DNA of 64,000 nt from NCBI GenBank assembly GCA_051005695.1, contig JBPCJC010000062.1, positions 7,856 through 71,855 on the forward strand. The letters are read 5' to 3'. Shown one piece after another: positions 26,322-35,816 of this stretch. The notes beneath the pieces are model-generated. The model was not told where the DNA came from. It searched no databases and saw only the letters and a program-made list of their open reading frames with translations. Position numbers and translations under genes: made by a program. The stretch's first letter is position 1; every line of letters starts with the position of its first letter. The DNA comes from JACCTI01 sp051005695 (GTDB lineage Bacteria; Verrucomicrobiota; Verrucomicrobiia; Chthoniobacterales; UBA10450).

Positions 26322-27011
26322 ATGCACGCAGAGCCTCCGCGCCAACGCAGATTTTCCTGGGCGCTCGCTTTCATTCTGGTCGTTCTGATCGCGGCCGCGC
26401 TCCTCGGTTTTATTTTTTGGCGGGTCGAATCCTGGCCGATGCGGACGGCGCAGCAAAGCACCCTCGAGCTCGAACGTCTCGGCCGCGAAGTGCGCGATGC
26501 CTTCGTTCAGTTCGCGCACATTCAGCCGCGAATCACGATTCACGATCGCGTCTATCTCGAGCAAACCACCGCGGTCGCGGAGCTGGCGCTGGTCTCGCGC
26601 CGGACGGAAGTGGAACACGAATTCGAGCACACCTGGGCCGGGAGCACCAAGCGGGTGAAACTCCACGGCACCTACGCGGTCAAAGCCGGTTTTGATTTGC
26701 ACGACAACGTCAGCGCGGACGTCGGTCCGCAGGAAATCGCGGTCCGGATTCCGCACGCCGTCATCCTCGGAGTTGAGCAAAAGGAAGTGGACGTGCTCGA
26801 GTTTGAGAATGGTTTGTGGAACCGCATTTCCGCCGAGGATGTGCAGAACGAACTCGCGCAGCTTCCGATCCTGGCGCGCGCCAAAGCGGAGGCCGCTGGC
26901 CTAACGAGTGAAGCGGAAGCTGCTTTGCGCCAGCAATTGGCGGCACGTCTCGGGACTGCGCGGCCGCTGCGCTTGGAATTCAGTCCCGCGCCGGTGACGC
27001 CGAAACCGTAG
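26322..27011 (+). CDS. DUF4230 family membrane-anchored protein
   Basis: A 229-residue protein with one N-terminal membrane helix (about 12-32, WALAFILVVLIAAALLG) and a soluble region matching the DUF4230 pattern: ITIHDRVYLEQTTAVAELAL and TYAVKAGFDL, then IAVRIPHAVILGVE. The function of DUF4230 is unknown. The start is the ATG giving MHAEPP, with TTG four codons upstream as an alternative. It ends 2 bp from the convergent dnaE stop. Confidence 0.7.
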   Translation: MHAEPPRQRRFSWALAFILVVLIAAALLGFIFWRVESWPMRTAQQSTLELERLGREVRDAFVQFAHIQPRITIHDRVYLEQTTAVAELALVSRRTEVEHEFEHTWAGSTKRVKLHGTYAVKAGFDLHDNVSADVGPQEIAVRIPHAVILGVEQKEVDVLEFENGLWNRISAEDVQNELAQLPILARAKAEAAGLTSEAEAALRQQLAARLGTARPLRLEFSPAPVTPKP

Positions 27012-27013
27012 TG

Positions 27014-30000
27014 CTACAACCAACGCGCAAGTTTTTCCTTCAGCTCGAGCGTCGGCTGCACGCGCAAATCCGCGCCCGCATCCAGGCGCACGATCTCGCC
27101 GTTCGGGCGCTGAAACACCAGCTCGACCGCGGTTGACCCCGGCGAACTGGCCAGCATTTGCCGGACGTCCTGCAATTCCGCAGTGGTGACCGCGGACGAA
27201 AAACGAAGGACGACCGCGCCGTTGCCGTTGGGCGCACTGGTCGCGCCGTTCGCTGTCACCGGCGCGACCGCCGCACCGGGGATCAGCACCTTCACTTTTT
27301 GCGCGGTCGCGCGCACGGTGTCGTCGCGTTTATCCAGCGTTCCCTGGATGGCAATGACTTTTCCCAGGACTAACGAGTCCGCCATCGGAACGTAGGTTTC
27401 ATTCCACAAAACCACTTCCAGCAAACCGGTCAGGTCTTCCAACCAGACGACCGCGAAAGGCTTGCCTTCCCTCTTGGTAAACTTCCGATCGACCTGGGTG
27501 ATCGCGCCCGCGATCCGAAAAGTTGCGCGATCGGCCAGATCGCCTAACGAGACAATGGTTTGATAATTTCCGGCCGCGATCGTGCCCGCGTAGGCATCGA
27601 GTGGATGACCGGTGACATAAAATCCGAGGAGTTCCTTCTCGTAGGACATGGTCTCGTGCTGCGTCCAGGCGAGCACCGCGCGCGAGCTCGCTTTCGAAAC
27701 CGGTGCCGGCAGATCATCGAAGAGCGAGACCTGGCCACTGGCGCGATCCCGATGCGAAGAGGCCGCAGCCGCGAGCGATTCGTCGATGCAGGCAAAAACT
27801 TCTGCGCGCGCGCGTTCGAGGAAATCGAACGCGCCCGCTTTCACCAGGCTTTCGAGCATCTTGCGATTGGCGATCCGCGAATCCAGCCGGCGACAAAAAT
27901 CTTCCAGAGAATTGAATTCGCCGCCATGTTCGCGTTCGCGAATTGCCGCTTCCATCGCGCCCTGGCCGACGTTCTTGATCGCGGCCAAACCGTAACGAAT
28001 CGACGCGCCGTTTTCCGGGGTGAATTTTAAACTGCTGCGATTCACATCCGGCGGCAAAATGGGAATCCCCATCCGTTTGCATTCGCCGACGAAGACGGAA
28101 ATTTTTTCGGTGTTATCGATTTCGTTGCTGAGCAATCCGGCCATGAATTCGACCGGATAATTCGCCTTCAAATACGCGGTCTGATAACTGATCAAACCGT
28201 AGGCCGCGCTGTGACTTTTGTTGAAGCCGTAGCCCGCGAATTTTTCCAGCAAATCGAAAATCGCGTTCGCCTTTTTTTCTTTGATCCCGTTGGTCGCTTC
28301 GCAACCGCGGATGAAGTTGGCCCGCTCTTTCGCCATCTTCTCGCGATCCTTTTTTCCCATCGCGCGCCGGAGCAAATCGGATTGGCCTAACGAGTAACCG
28401 GCCAGTCGGTTGGCCGCCGCCATTACCTGTTCCTGATAAATCATCAGCCCATAGGTGTCGGCGCAAACTTCCTCGAGCAATGGATGCTCGTATTTGATTT
28501 TCGTGAGGCCTTTTTTGCGCTTGATAAAATCCGGAATCAGCTCCATCGGGCCCGGCCGATAGAGCGCGATCAAGGCGATGATGTCGTCGATTTTTTGGAC
28601 ATCGAAATTTTTGCAAAGGCTGGTCATCCCACCGGACTCCAGTTGGAAGACACCGATGGTTTCGCCGCGATTGAGGAGCGCGAAAGTTGCCTCGTTGTCG
28701 AGCGGCAGTTTGGCGATGGAAAAATCCCGCACCCGCTCGCGAATCAATGTCACCGTGTCCTCAATCACGGTGAGCGTTTTCAGCCCGAGGAAATCCATCT
28801 TCAGCATTCCGAGATCAGTCAGCGGCCCCATCGCAAACTGGCTGATGACATCGTTGCCCTTGCTGTCACGACAGAGCGGAACGTAATCGGAAAGGTCGCG
28901 ATCGCCGATGACCACGCCAGCCGCGTGCACGCCGGCGTTGCGCGAAAGACCTTCGAGGACAGTCGCGTAATCCCAGAGTTGGCGCGTGGAGGGCTCGGTC
29001 GCGATCGCTTTTTTCAAGTCGGGCGTTTTCTCCGCGGCGGACGCGAGCGTAATGTTCAACTCGTTAGGGATCAGTTTCGCGATCCGGTCAGCCTCACCGT
29101 AACTCAAACCGATCACGCGCCCGACATCGCGGACCACGCTCTTCGCTTTCAGTTTTCCGAAAGTGATGATCTGCGAGACGCGACGCTCGCCATATTTTTG
29201 GCGCACATATTCCAGCACTTCACCGCGACGCGCTTCGCAAAAATCCACGTCGATATCCGGCGGCGAAACGCGTTCCGGATTTAAGAAACGCTCGAAGAGG
29301 AGATTGAATTGCAGCGGATCGATGTCGGTAATCCGGAGGACGTACGCGACCATCGAACCAGCGGCCGAGCCGCGGCCCGGACCGACCGGAATCCCACGCT
29401 CTTTCGCGTAGTGGATGAAATCCCAGACGATCAGGAAGTAGCTAACGAATCCTGTGGTCTCGAGAACATCGAGCTCGTAATCGAGGCGCTTGATGAGCTC
29501 GCTATCGGTGCGTTCGCCGTAGCGTTCGTGCAAACCCTTGTAGCAAAGCTCGCGCAGATAAGCCTCGCGCGTTTTGCCTGCCGGCGCGGGATATTCGGGA
29601 AATTTATTTTTGCCGAACTCCAGCTCGAGATGGCAGCGTTCCGCGATCTCGAGCGTATTCGTGATCGCGCTCGGATGATCCGGAAAAAGCGCGCGCATTT
29701 CGTCCGGCGATTTGAAATACAACTCCGGCGTGTAACGCATCCGGCGCTCGTCGTGGACCATCTTGCCGGTGCCGATGCAGATCATGACGTCATGCGCTTC
29801 GTGATGGCTCCGCTCGAGGAAATGGACGTCATTGGCCGCGACTAAACCGAACCCAAATTCCTTCGCGAGTGTTGGCAGGACGGCGTTGCATTTTTGCTGC
29901 GCCTCGATCCCGTGATCGTGCAGCTCGAGAAAGAAATTCTCCGCGCCGAGAATCTGCCGGAAATCATCCGCGCTTTGGCGCGCCTTGGCCATGTTATCGG

Positions 30001-30451
30001 ACTGGATCGCCATGTTGATCTCGCCCTTCAAGCACCCGCTCATTCCGATGAGTCCCGCGGAATGTCGCGCGAGCAGTTCCTTATCGATCCGCGGCTTGTA
30101 ATGCATCCCGTCGAGGTGCGCGGTCGAGATCAACTTCACCAAGTTGCGGTAGCCGGTTTCGTCCTTCGTCAGCAGAGTGAAATGATAAGCCGCGTCGCGC
30201 TGATTATTCGGCCGATCCTTGATCGAACCCGGCGCCATGTAAGCCTCGCAACCGATGATCGGCTTGATCCCGGCGTCCTTCGCTTCCTGGTAAAACTCGA
30301 TCGCGCCGTAGAGATTGCCGTGATCGGTCATCGCCACCGCTGGCATCCCGAACTGCTTCGCTTTTTTCATCAGCTCCTTCATCCGAATCGCGCCATCGAG
30401 GAGCGAATATTCGGTATGCAGGTGGAGATGAACGAAGGAGTCACGAAGCAT
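27014..30451 (-). CDS. dnaE: DNA polymerase III alpha subunit
   Basis: A 1145-residue DnaE1-type replicative polymerase. The PHP domain opens with HLHTEYSLLDGAIR (8-21). The catalytic aspartates lie in PDIDVDFCEARRGEV, with the third acidic cluster further on. YQEQVMAAANRLAGY and KKDREKMAKERANF are polymerase-core motifs, an OB domain follows (RIAGAITQVDRKF), and the C-terminus holds a tau-binding-type region. The length matches E. coli DnaE (1160). It is transcribed alone, with a 160-bp AT-richer gap upstream that separates it from the divergent secreted-protein gene. Confidence 0.97.
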   Translation of the reverse strand: MLRDSFVHLHLHTEYSLLDGAIRMKELMKKAKQFGMPAVAMTDHGNLYGAIEFYQEAKDAGIKPIIGCEAYMAPGSIKDRPNNQRDAAYHFTLLTKDETGYRNLVKLISTAHLDGMHYKPRIDKELLARHSAGLIGMSGCLKGEINMAIQSDNMAKARQSADDFRQILGAENFFLELHDHGIEAQQKCNAVLPTLAKEFGFGLVAANDVHFLERSHHEAHDVMICIGTGKMVHDERRMRYTPELYFKSPDEMRALFPDHPSAITNTLEIAERCHLELEFGKNKFPEYPAPAGKTREAYLRELCYKGLHERYGERTDSELIKRLDYELDVLETTGFVSYFLIVWDFIHYAKERGIPVGPGRGSAAGSMVAYVLRITDIDPLQFNLLFERFLNPERVSPPDIDVDFCEARRGEVLEYVRQKYGERRVSQIITFGKLKAKSVVRDVGRVIGLSYGEADRIAKLIPNELNITLASAAEKTPDLKKAIATEPSTRQLWDYATVLEGLSRNAGVHAAGVVIGDRDLSDYVPLCRDSKGNDVISQFAMGPLTDLGMLKMDFLGLKTLTVIEDTVTLIRERVRDFSIAKLPLDNEATFALLNRGETIGVFQLESGGMTSLCKNFDVQKIDDIIALIALYRPGPMELIPDFIKRKKGLTKIKYEHPLLEEVCADTYGLMIYQEQVMAAANRLAGYSLGQSDLLRRAMGKKDREKMAKERANFIRGCEATNGIKEKKANAIFDLLEKFAGYGFNKSHSAAYGLISYQTAYLKANYPVEFMAGLLSNEIDNTEKISVFVGECKRMGIPILPPDVNRSSLKFTPENGASIRYGLAAIKNVGQGAMEAAIREREHGGEFNSLEDFCRRLDSRIANRKMLESLVKAGAFDFLERARAEVFACIDESLAAAASSHRDRASGQVSLFDDLPAPVSKASSRAVLAWTQHETMSYEKELLGFYVTGHPLDAYAGTIAAGNYQTIVSLGDLADRATFRIAGAITQVDRKFTKREGKPFAVVWLEDLTGLLEVVLWNETYVPMADSLVLGKVIAIQGTLDKRDDTVRATAQKVKVLIPGAAVAPVTANGATSAPNGNGAVVLRFSSAVTTAELQDVRQMLASSPGSTAVELVFQRPNGEIVRLDAGADLRVQPTLELKEKLARWL

Positions 30452-30611
30452 TGTGGGTGACTATAAACTTCGCTATTTAAGGGGCAAGAGATGCGCGCGA
30501 AAACCTAGCCAATAAGGCGCAAAACTTCGTCGGCGACGCTTCGCGCTTTCTTAGTTTATATTTTTTCCAAATAAAATTGATGTCAAGCGAGGCGGTGATT
30601 AGAAAGTTCGT

Positions 30612-33173
30612 ATGTTACCCTGCGGTCGCACTTTCCTCGGCTGGCTTGTTTTTTTTCTGCAGCCGCTTGCGATCTTCGCCACTACGTCCGTTTGGGATGG
30701 TGGCGATTCGAGTAACAACATCAGTGCACCATTGAATTGGGCGGGCGACACGGCGCCGATGAGCGACTTGGCGAACACAGACTTGGTCTTCTCCGGACTG
30801 GTTCGCCTAAGCCCAAACGTCGATTCAATCTTCGCAGTCCACAGCCTTTCGACGGATCCCAATGATATTTACGCCGCAACATTTACCTTTAGTGGTGCCA
30901 CCCTACAGATAGGCAGCGGAGGGATCGCGACGAAACTTGCCAAGGCGCTGACGTTTGAGAATGCGATCGATTTCAGCGGCGTGGCCTCCAGTCACATTGA
31001 TGCGACCAACGCCGCCATCCGATTTGATAACTTGGTTTCCCTCCCGACAGATACCTTTCTGATTCATGGGCCGAGAAGCGTAACGGTCGGTGATTTCTCC
31101 GGTGCTTGCCCGATTACACTTTCCGGCGCGGCAGACTTCCGTTGGAGTCCCACGAACCCGGTCAGCAACGATCTCTTCGTGGAGGATGGCGGAGTGGCGA
31201 TTGGGCTCTACGAGCCGACAAGAACCCACACTTTCACCAGCAGTTCTCACATTTCGATCGGAGCGACGGGCTCGTTCGTGGCCTATGAAAACGTCATCCT
31301 TAACGGCACGACGTTGACGCAGGCGAATGGCGGGAGCTTGGCCGCCGCGCTGACTGTTACGATGACTCTGCAAAACGGAGCAAATGCTCTGCTCCAGGGG
31401 CCGCTCACTGCTCAGCAGGGCCGATTCGTCGTCACTGGCGCCAACTCCATTTTATCGCTGACCGGCAACCTCAGGATTAATGAACGTTTGTCGGTGCTGG
31501 CGGGAGGGAAGGTGTCCAGCAGCGGAAGCTTTTCAACCGACGGCACATCACTCGTGGATGGCACCGGCTCCGATCTGAGCGCCGGTAATCTCTCTATCGG
31601 CGTCGGCGGTGGAACGGTAACTTTCAGCAATGGCAGCACGGGCGAATTCGCACGGATTAAACTGGCGCCCGGTTTTTCTGGAACCTATCCAGCTCCGCAT
31701 TTCTTGAATATCCAAAGCGGCGCGTCGGTTCCCTGCTCAGTCCTGAGCATCGCTCCGGATCAGCTTTCGAAAAACGCGACGGTGACGGTCACCGGTAGCG
31801 GCTCTGCACTCAATCTTACCGGGGGAGGATCTACAAACATCGGCACTTCCTCTAGCGGGAGCACCGGCACGGGCACTTTAAACCTGCAAAGTGGCGGCAC
31901 TTTCACCGACGACACCGGCCTAACCATCGTGAACACCACTGGCACGCTCGCCATTGGCGGAGGAGTTTTCTATTCGCAAGGGGACTTCATCCTGGATGGC
32001 GGCCAACTGACGCGCGATGCCGCAGGAGTTTTCTCGGTGGGAGCAAATCGCACCATTACGATTCAAGCCGGAGGCCGCGCCACCTTCACCGGCGGCTATC
32101 AGCTGCCCGATGGTGCTGACCTTTTGGTCATGGGCGCAAATTCTCTTCTTACTTGTACCGGGAATTTCAGGGTGACCGGCTCTAGCAGTCTCGAGATCGA
32201 AAACGCGGGATCGCTGGGCTCCTTCGGCACCTTGGAAATTGGCGATTCAAACGGCGGTTACGGGATAGTCACCGTAGATAGCGGAGGCACACTCTCTGTT
32301 TCGACAAATACAGATATCAAATCCGGGGGCCTGGCCGTTAACGCAGGCGGCACCCTCACTGGTGCTGGCAGCTTCACCGGGATTAACGGAATCAATCTTT
32401 ATGGCGCTTACCTTCCCGGCGGGAGCTCCAGTCCCAATCAAACCGCTGCAGTCAGTTTCGCCCAATACCTGGTCTTACAAACCTCCACCAGCATCACGCT
32501 GAAACTCGGCGGTCTCGTCGCCGGCAGCCAGTATGATCAAATTTCCTTTAACAATTACGTTTCACTCGGAGGCACGCTCCGCGTCGTGCTGATCAACAAC
32601 TTTATCCCGCAAGCCGGCGAAAGCTTTAAGCTCTTCGTCTTCGATCCCAGCCAGTCGTCCAGCCAGTTTGGCCGCGTCACGCTTCCGCCTCTGCCAACCG
32701 GATTATTCTGGCGCAGCGATCGCCTCTACCTCGACGGCACGATCAGGGTTAGCCTGACCGCGCAAACCTTCGCGCTCTGGCAAAGTGGTTTTGGTGCGGG
32801 CAGTTTCACCGCGGATGATGATTACGATGGAATCGCCAACGGCATTGAATATTTGCTCGGCACAAATCCGAAAACTGCCAGCAACTCGAGCGCGGTGTTC
32901 TCCGTTGCCGCGATATCGAATGGTGCCGCCAGCGTGACCTTTCAAATCCCAGTCGATCCGGGGGACGATGCGCACTATCGCGTGCAGGCCAGCGCAAATC
33001 TCGTTAATTGGACAACGATCGCCCTCAAGGATGGAAGCTCGGCATGGAGCGGATCCGCCGCCGTGAATGTCATGCCGTTGGCCAACGGCGCCCAGAACGC
33101 TGTTACTGTCATCGAGACGCTCCCGGCGCAGGCGACTAGCCGATTCTATCGCTTGGCAGCGGTCTCCCACTGA
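30612..33173 (+). CDS. Large secreted beta-repeat protein, autotransporter-adhesin-like
   Basis: An 853-residue secreted protein. A signal peptide (about 1-23, ending IFA) precedes VWDGGDSSNN and NWAGDTAP, the typical opening of autotransporter-associated beta-strand proteins. Residues 60-690 are degenerate Gly/Ser/Thr-rich repeats (GSGGIATK, GGGSTNIGTS, NSLLTCTGNFRV) expected to form a beta-helix. Near residue 735 comes DDDYDGIANGIEYLLGTNP, a calcium-binding-like linker, then a C-terminal beta-sandwich ending in SRFYRLAAVSH, as in many secreted Verrucomicrobiota proteins. No outer-membrane barrel is present, so export across the outer membrane needs another system. Codon use looks less GC-biased than in neighbours, and the gene has no copy of the iterated 9-mer, both hinting at later acquisition. 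Confidence 0.75.
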   Translation: MLPCGRTFLGWLVFFLQPLAIFATTSVWDGGDSSNNISAPLNWAGDTAPMSDLANTDLVFSGLVRLSPNVDSIFAVHSLSTDPNDIYAATFTFSGATLQIGSGGIATKLAKALTFENAIDFSGVASSHIDATNAAIRFDNLVSLPTDTFLIHGPRSVTVGDFSGACPITLSGAADFRWSPTNPVSNDLFVEDGGVAIGLYEPTRTHTFTSSSHISIGATGSFVAYENVILNGTTLTQANGGSLAAALTVTMTLQNGANALLQGPLTAQQGRFVVTGANSILSLTGNLRINERLSVLAGGKVSSSGSFSTDGTSLVDGTGSDLSAGNLSIGVGGGTVTFSNGSTGEFARIKLAPGFSGTYPAPHFLNIQSGASVPCSVLSIAPDQLSKNATVTVTGSGSALNLTGGGSTNIGTSSSGSTGTGTLNLQSGGTFTDDTGLTIVNTTGTLAIGGGVFYSQGDFILDGGQLTRDAAGVFSVGANRTITIQAGGRATFTGGYQLPDGADLLVMGANSLLTCTGNFRVTGSSSLEIENAGSLGSFGTLEIGDSNGGYGIVTVDSGGTLSVSTNTDIKSGGLAVNAGGTLTGAGSFTGINGINLYGAYLPGGSSSPNQTAAVSFAQYLVLQTSTSITLKLGGLVAGSQYDQISFNNYVSLGGTLRVVLINNFIPQAGESFKLFVFDPSQSSSQFGRVTLPPLPTGLFWRSDRLYLDGTIRVSLTAQTFALWQSGFGAGSFTADDDYDGIANGIEYLLGTNPKTASNSSAVFSVAAISNGAASVTFQIPVDPGDDAHYRVQASANLVNWTTIALKDGSSAWSGSAAVNVMPLANGAQNAVTVIETLPAQATSRFYRLAAVSH

Positions 33174-33280
33174 TCATCAATTCCAGGCGTGGCGAGCCGC
33201 AAATTTTATCGGCATGGCGACTGCTTTGCTGAAACTGCTCGATCTCTCCCCAGTCGATCGAGTCGTCCGATTTCCACAGA

Positions 33281-35098
33281 ATGCGCCGTTTCCTTTTTCC
33301 CCTGATCGCGGCACTGGGAGTGGTCTGCGCTTTCTCCGGCATCTGGTTCGATGGCTTGCGCAACGAAGTGCAAATCGGACGCGCACTCGACCGTCTTCCG
33401 CGGCTTAGCGAGACTCCATTCTTTCGCTGCGCCGACAGTTTTTACTGGGCGTCGTACGCGCGCGAAATGATCGAAACCGGAAAATGGCGAGTCCGTTCCA
33501 CTGAAATGGATAACGCTCCGTACGGTCGGCCGAATTACGGATGGGCCTCGTTAAATGCGTGGTATCTCGTCGCCCTTGGAAAGGCGTGGTCGATCGTGAC
33601 CGGTTCGCCCTTGCGGAGCGCACTGCTTTCAAGTGCGATGTGGTCTGGCCCGATTCTTTATCTTTTCGCACTCGCGGGCATCCTCGCTTCCGGCTCCGTG
33701 ATTCGAAATTTTCCGGCCGCGGCCGTCGCGGTGTTTGTACTTGGGACCGCGCCGCGAGTTTACGCGGACTTCGCTTATGCGGTGCCGGGTCATCACGGCT
33801 GGCATGATCTGTTCTGTTTCGCGACCCTGGTTTTTTTGGCGGCGGGTATTCGAAAAACAAATTCGCACCCGTGGTTCGTTGGTGCCGGTGTCGCCGGCGC
33901 GGGCGCAATTTGGATCGGCGCCACCCAACAAGCCTTCGGTCTGGCGGCTGCAGGTCTCGGTGCTCTCGCGGCGATGCTGACCTTTCGCTTTGCCGCCCGA
34001 AAGGGATCGATCAGCGATCTCCCGCCGGCGGAATGCTGGCGCATTTTCGGTATCACCGGTGGCGTGAGCGCGATCGTTTTTTATTTGCTGGAGTATGCGC
34101 CGGGTCCCTGGGCGATGCGGCTGGAAGTAAACCACCCGATCTACGCCATCGGCTTCTTGTTAGGCGGAGAATTTCTCTGTCGCGCGCAACGGCTCCTTTT
34201 TTCAACACGCGAGCGTGGTCGCGGCGATCTCGTCATCGCCTTGGCGATCGCCGCCGGGCTCGCTGGAATTGCCGCCAGCGTGTTGCTCGGCCCGTCGGAA
34301 TGGCATGCGATGCGGCAACCATTCATGCAGCGTTTGCATCATGAGATTGCGGAGTTTCAGCCGATTTCACTTTCACAGGGATTGCTCGTTCTGGGCGCGC
34401 CGATGTTTCTCGTCGGGGTCGCGTTTTCGCGAGCATTTGTCGGCGACCGAGCAGTGCGCGATCGGATCGCGCTCATGGTGACCGCGTGTCCCTGCGCCAT
34501 GGCGATCGCGCTGAGCTTCGTGCAAGTTCGCTGGGCCGGAATCGCCGGCGCTTGCGCCGCCGCCGTGGCCGCGACGCTCTTCGCCGACTTAAGGAATTGG
34601 GTCGCGGACAACGAACGGCCGCCACCAAGCTCGTTACGCCTCCGCTCATTTCCTTTGGCCCTTTCTGGCTGCATTTTGGTCTCGTTAGGCTTGATCGGCT
34701 GCTGGAGCGTGAGTCGAAACCGCGAGCACGACCGGCAAGTTCGCGCGGAAGTGATCGATCGGCTCGCGACCATGGAAGTCGCAAGCATGTTGCAGGGCGA
34801 CGCCACCATTTCTCATCCGATCGCGATGTTTTCCGGACAAAAGGAGCGGCAGGCCTGGATCAATTACGTCACCGGGATTCGCAGCGTCGGCTCGCTCTAT
34901 TGGGATAGCCCCAACGGAATCCGCGACGAAGCGGAATTCCTCGCGACCTACGACGACGCCGCCGCCCGACGGCTCGCGCGCCAACGTGGAATTCAATACG
35001 TCGTTGTTTCCACCGACAGCGCCAACGTCATTGCCTATCACTGTGGCAAGGCAACAAAAGCGCGCCGGCCATGCGCCAGACGCTGGCCTACCGACTAG
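33281..35098 (+). CDS. STT3/GT-C-like polytopic membrane protein, frameshifted near the 3' end
   Basis: A 605-residue protein with an N-terminal anchor and about a dozen membrane segments up to about residue 480, then a soluble C-terminal domain. The first luminal loop (RCADSFYWASYAREMIETGKW, DNAPYGRPNYGW) recalls the acidic loop of STT3/PglB oligosaccharyltransferases and relatives of the GT-C fold; no WWDYG-type motif is visible, so the assignment is tentative. The reading frame changes after IAYH (about 35040): the frame used here ends in an arginine-rich, non-homologous tail, whereas the +2 frame continues for 51 codons with sensible sequence. The original protein was probably about 638 residues. 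A possible role is membrane glycosyl transfer or envelope polysaccharide work. Confidence 0.65.
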   Translation: MRRFLFPLIAALGVVCAFSGIWFDGLRNEVQIGRALDRLPRLSETPFFRCADSFYWASYAREMIETGKWRVRSTEMDNAPYGRPNYGWASLNAWYLVALGKAWSIVTGSPLRSALLSSAMWSGPILYLFALAGILASGSVIRNFPAAAVAVFVLGTAPRVYADFAYAVPGHHGWHDLFCFATLVFLAAGIRKTNSHPWFVGAGVAGAGAIWIGATQQAFGLAAAGLGALAAMLTFRFAARKGSISDLPPAECWRIFGITGGVSAIVFYLLEYAPGPWAMRLEVNHPIYAIGFLLGGEFLCRAQRLLFSTRERGRGDLVIALAIAAGLAGIAASVLLGPSEWHAMRQPFMQRLHHEIAEFQPISLSQGLLVLGAPMFLVGVAFSRAFVGDRAVRDRIALMVTACPCAMAIALSFVQVRWAGIAGACAAAVAATLFADLRNWVADNERPPPSSLRLRSFPLALSGCILVSLGLIGCWSVSRNREHDRQVRAEVIDRLATMEVASMLQGDATISHPIAMFSGQKERQAWINYVTGIRSVGSLYWDSPNGIRDEAEFLATYDDAAARRLARQRGIQYVVVSTDSANVIAYHCGKATKARRPCARRWPTD

Positions 35099-35196
35099 CG
35101 GCTCCCCGCCCGACACCTCCGACGTGGCTGCTCCGCTTACCCGACCTGACTCCGGCCGTGCGGGACGAAGATCTTCGAATTTATCGCGTGCTCTAA
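35041..35196 (+). other. Out-of-frame C-terminal tail of the STT3-like gene
   Basis: In the +2 frame relative to the upstream gene the sequence reads WQGNKSAPAMRQTLAYRLA, then TWLLRLPDLTP and ends DEDLRIYRVL with a TAA at 35194-35196. This is a plausible protein end, while the annotated frame runs into RRPCARRWPTD. One missing base in the CACTGTGG stretch at 35038-35045 would join the two. It is either a real mutation or a sequencing error. Confidence 0.6.
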
Positions 35197-35339
35197 ATCG
35201 CGTTCTCGGGCGCATCTTAGTGGCGGTGGCATTCCTCGCGGAATAGAAAAGGCGTGGCGAGAAATTCAAAACTTGCGCTGCACCCGCGTTCTCTGATTTT
35301 CTAACTCGCAATCTGGGACTGCCACCGGCCTAAAACCCA

Positions 35340-35678
35340 ATGAAAAAACTCGAAGCGATCATCAAGCCGTTCAAACTCGAGGAAGTCAAAGAGGCGCTCG
35401 CCGAACTGGGAATCGAGGGCATGACGGTGACGGAAGTGAAGGGTTTCGGGCGACAAAAAGGCCATACCGAGATTTATCGCGGGAGCGAATACACCGTCGA
35501 TTTCCTTCCGAAAGTGAAAATCGAAATCGTCCTCGCCGACGACATGGTGGAGAAAGCAGTCCAGATCGTAGTTGGCGCGGCCAAGACCGGAAAAATCGGC
35601 GACGGCAAAGTTTTCGTCCTCCCGGTCGAACACGCGGTTCGTATCCGCACCGAAGAGATCGGCGAGAAGGCCGTCTAG
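35340..35678 (+). CDS. glnB: Nitrogen regulatory protein PII
   Basis: A 112-residue PII signal protein that senses 2-oxoglutarate and ATP/ADP and controls nitrogen assimilation. MKKLEAIIKPFKLEEVKEAL, the T-loop with Tyr51 (RGSEYTVDF, uridylylation site) and the C-terminal DGKVFVLPVEHAVRIRT are all present. It lies directly upstream of glnA in the same direction with a 138-bp gap, the classic pairing, so the two probably share control by nitrogen status. Confidence 0.96.
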   Translation: MKKLEAIIKPFKLEEVKEALAELGIEGMTVTEVKGFGRQKGHTEIYRGSEYTVDFLPKVKIEIVLADDMVEKAVQIVVGAAKTGKIGDGKVFVLPVEHAVRIRTEEIGEKAV

Positions 35679-35816
35679 CAAACTTGCCGCCGTTATTTTT
35701 TTCGCTCCACTGGTCGGCGGAGCGGCGCCGGCTATGGTGGCAAATGCGCGCTCGCTGCCATCGCCAATTTTTTTAGCCTAACGAGTCATCTGCAACCCTG
35801 AGTAACGATCCCCATC

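Noticed and set aside
28484..29284. Plus-strand frames opposite dnaE
   Set aside because: dnaE is complete on the other strand and these frames have typical antisense composition.
30452..30611. AT-richer gap between dnaE and the secreted-protein gene as a replication origin
   Set aside because: No cluster of DnaA boxes (TTATCCACA-like) was seen, and dnaA/dnaN are absent; it is more simply a divergent promoter region.
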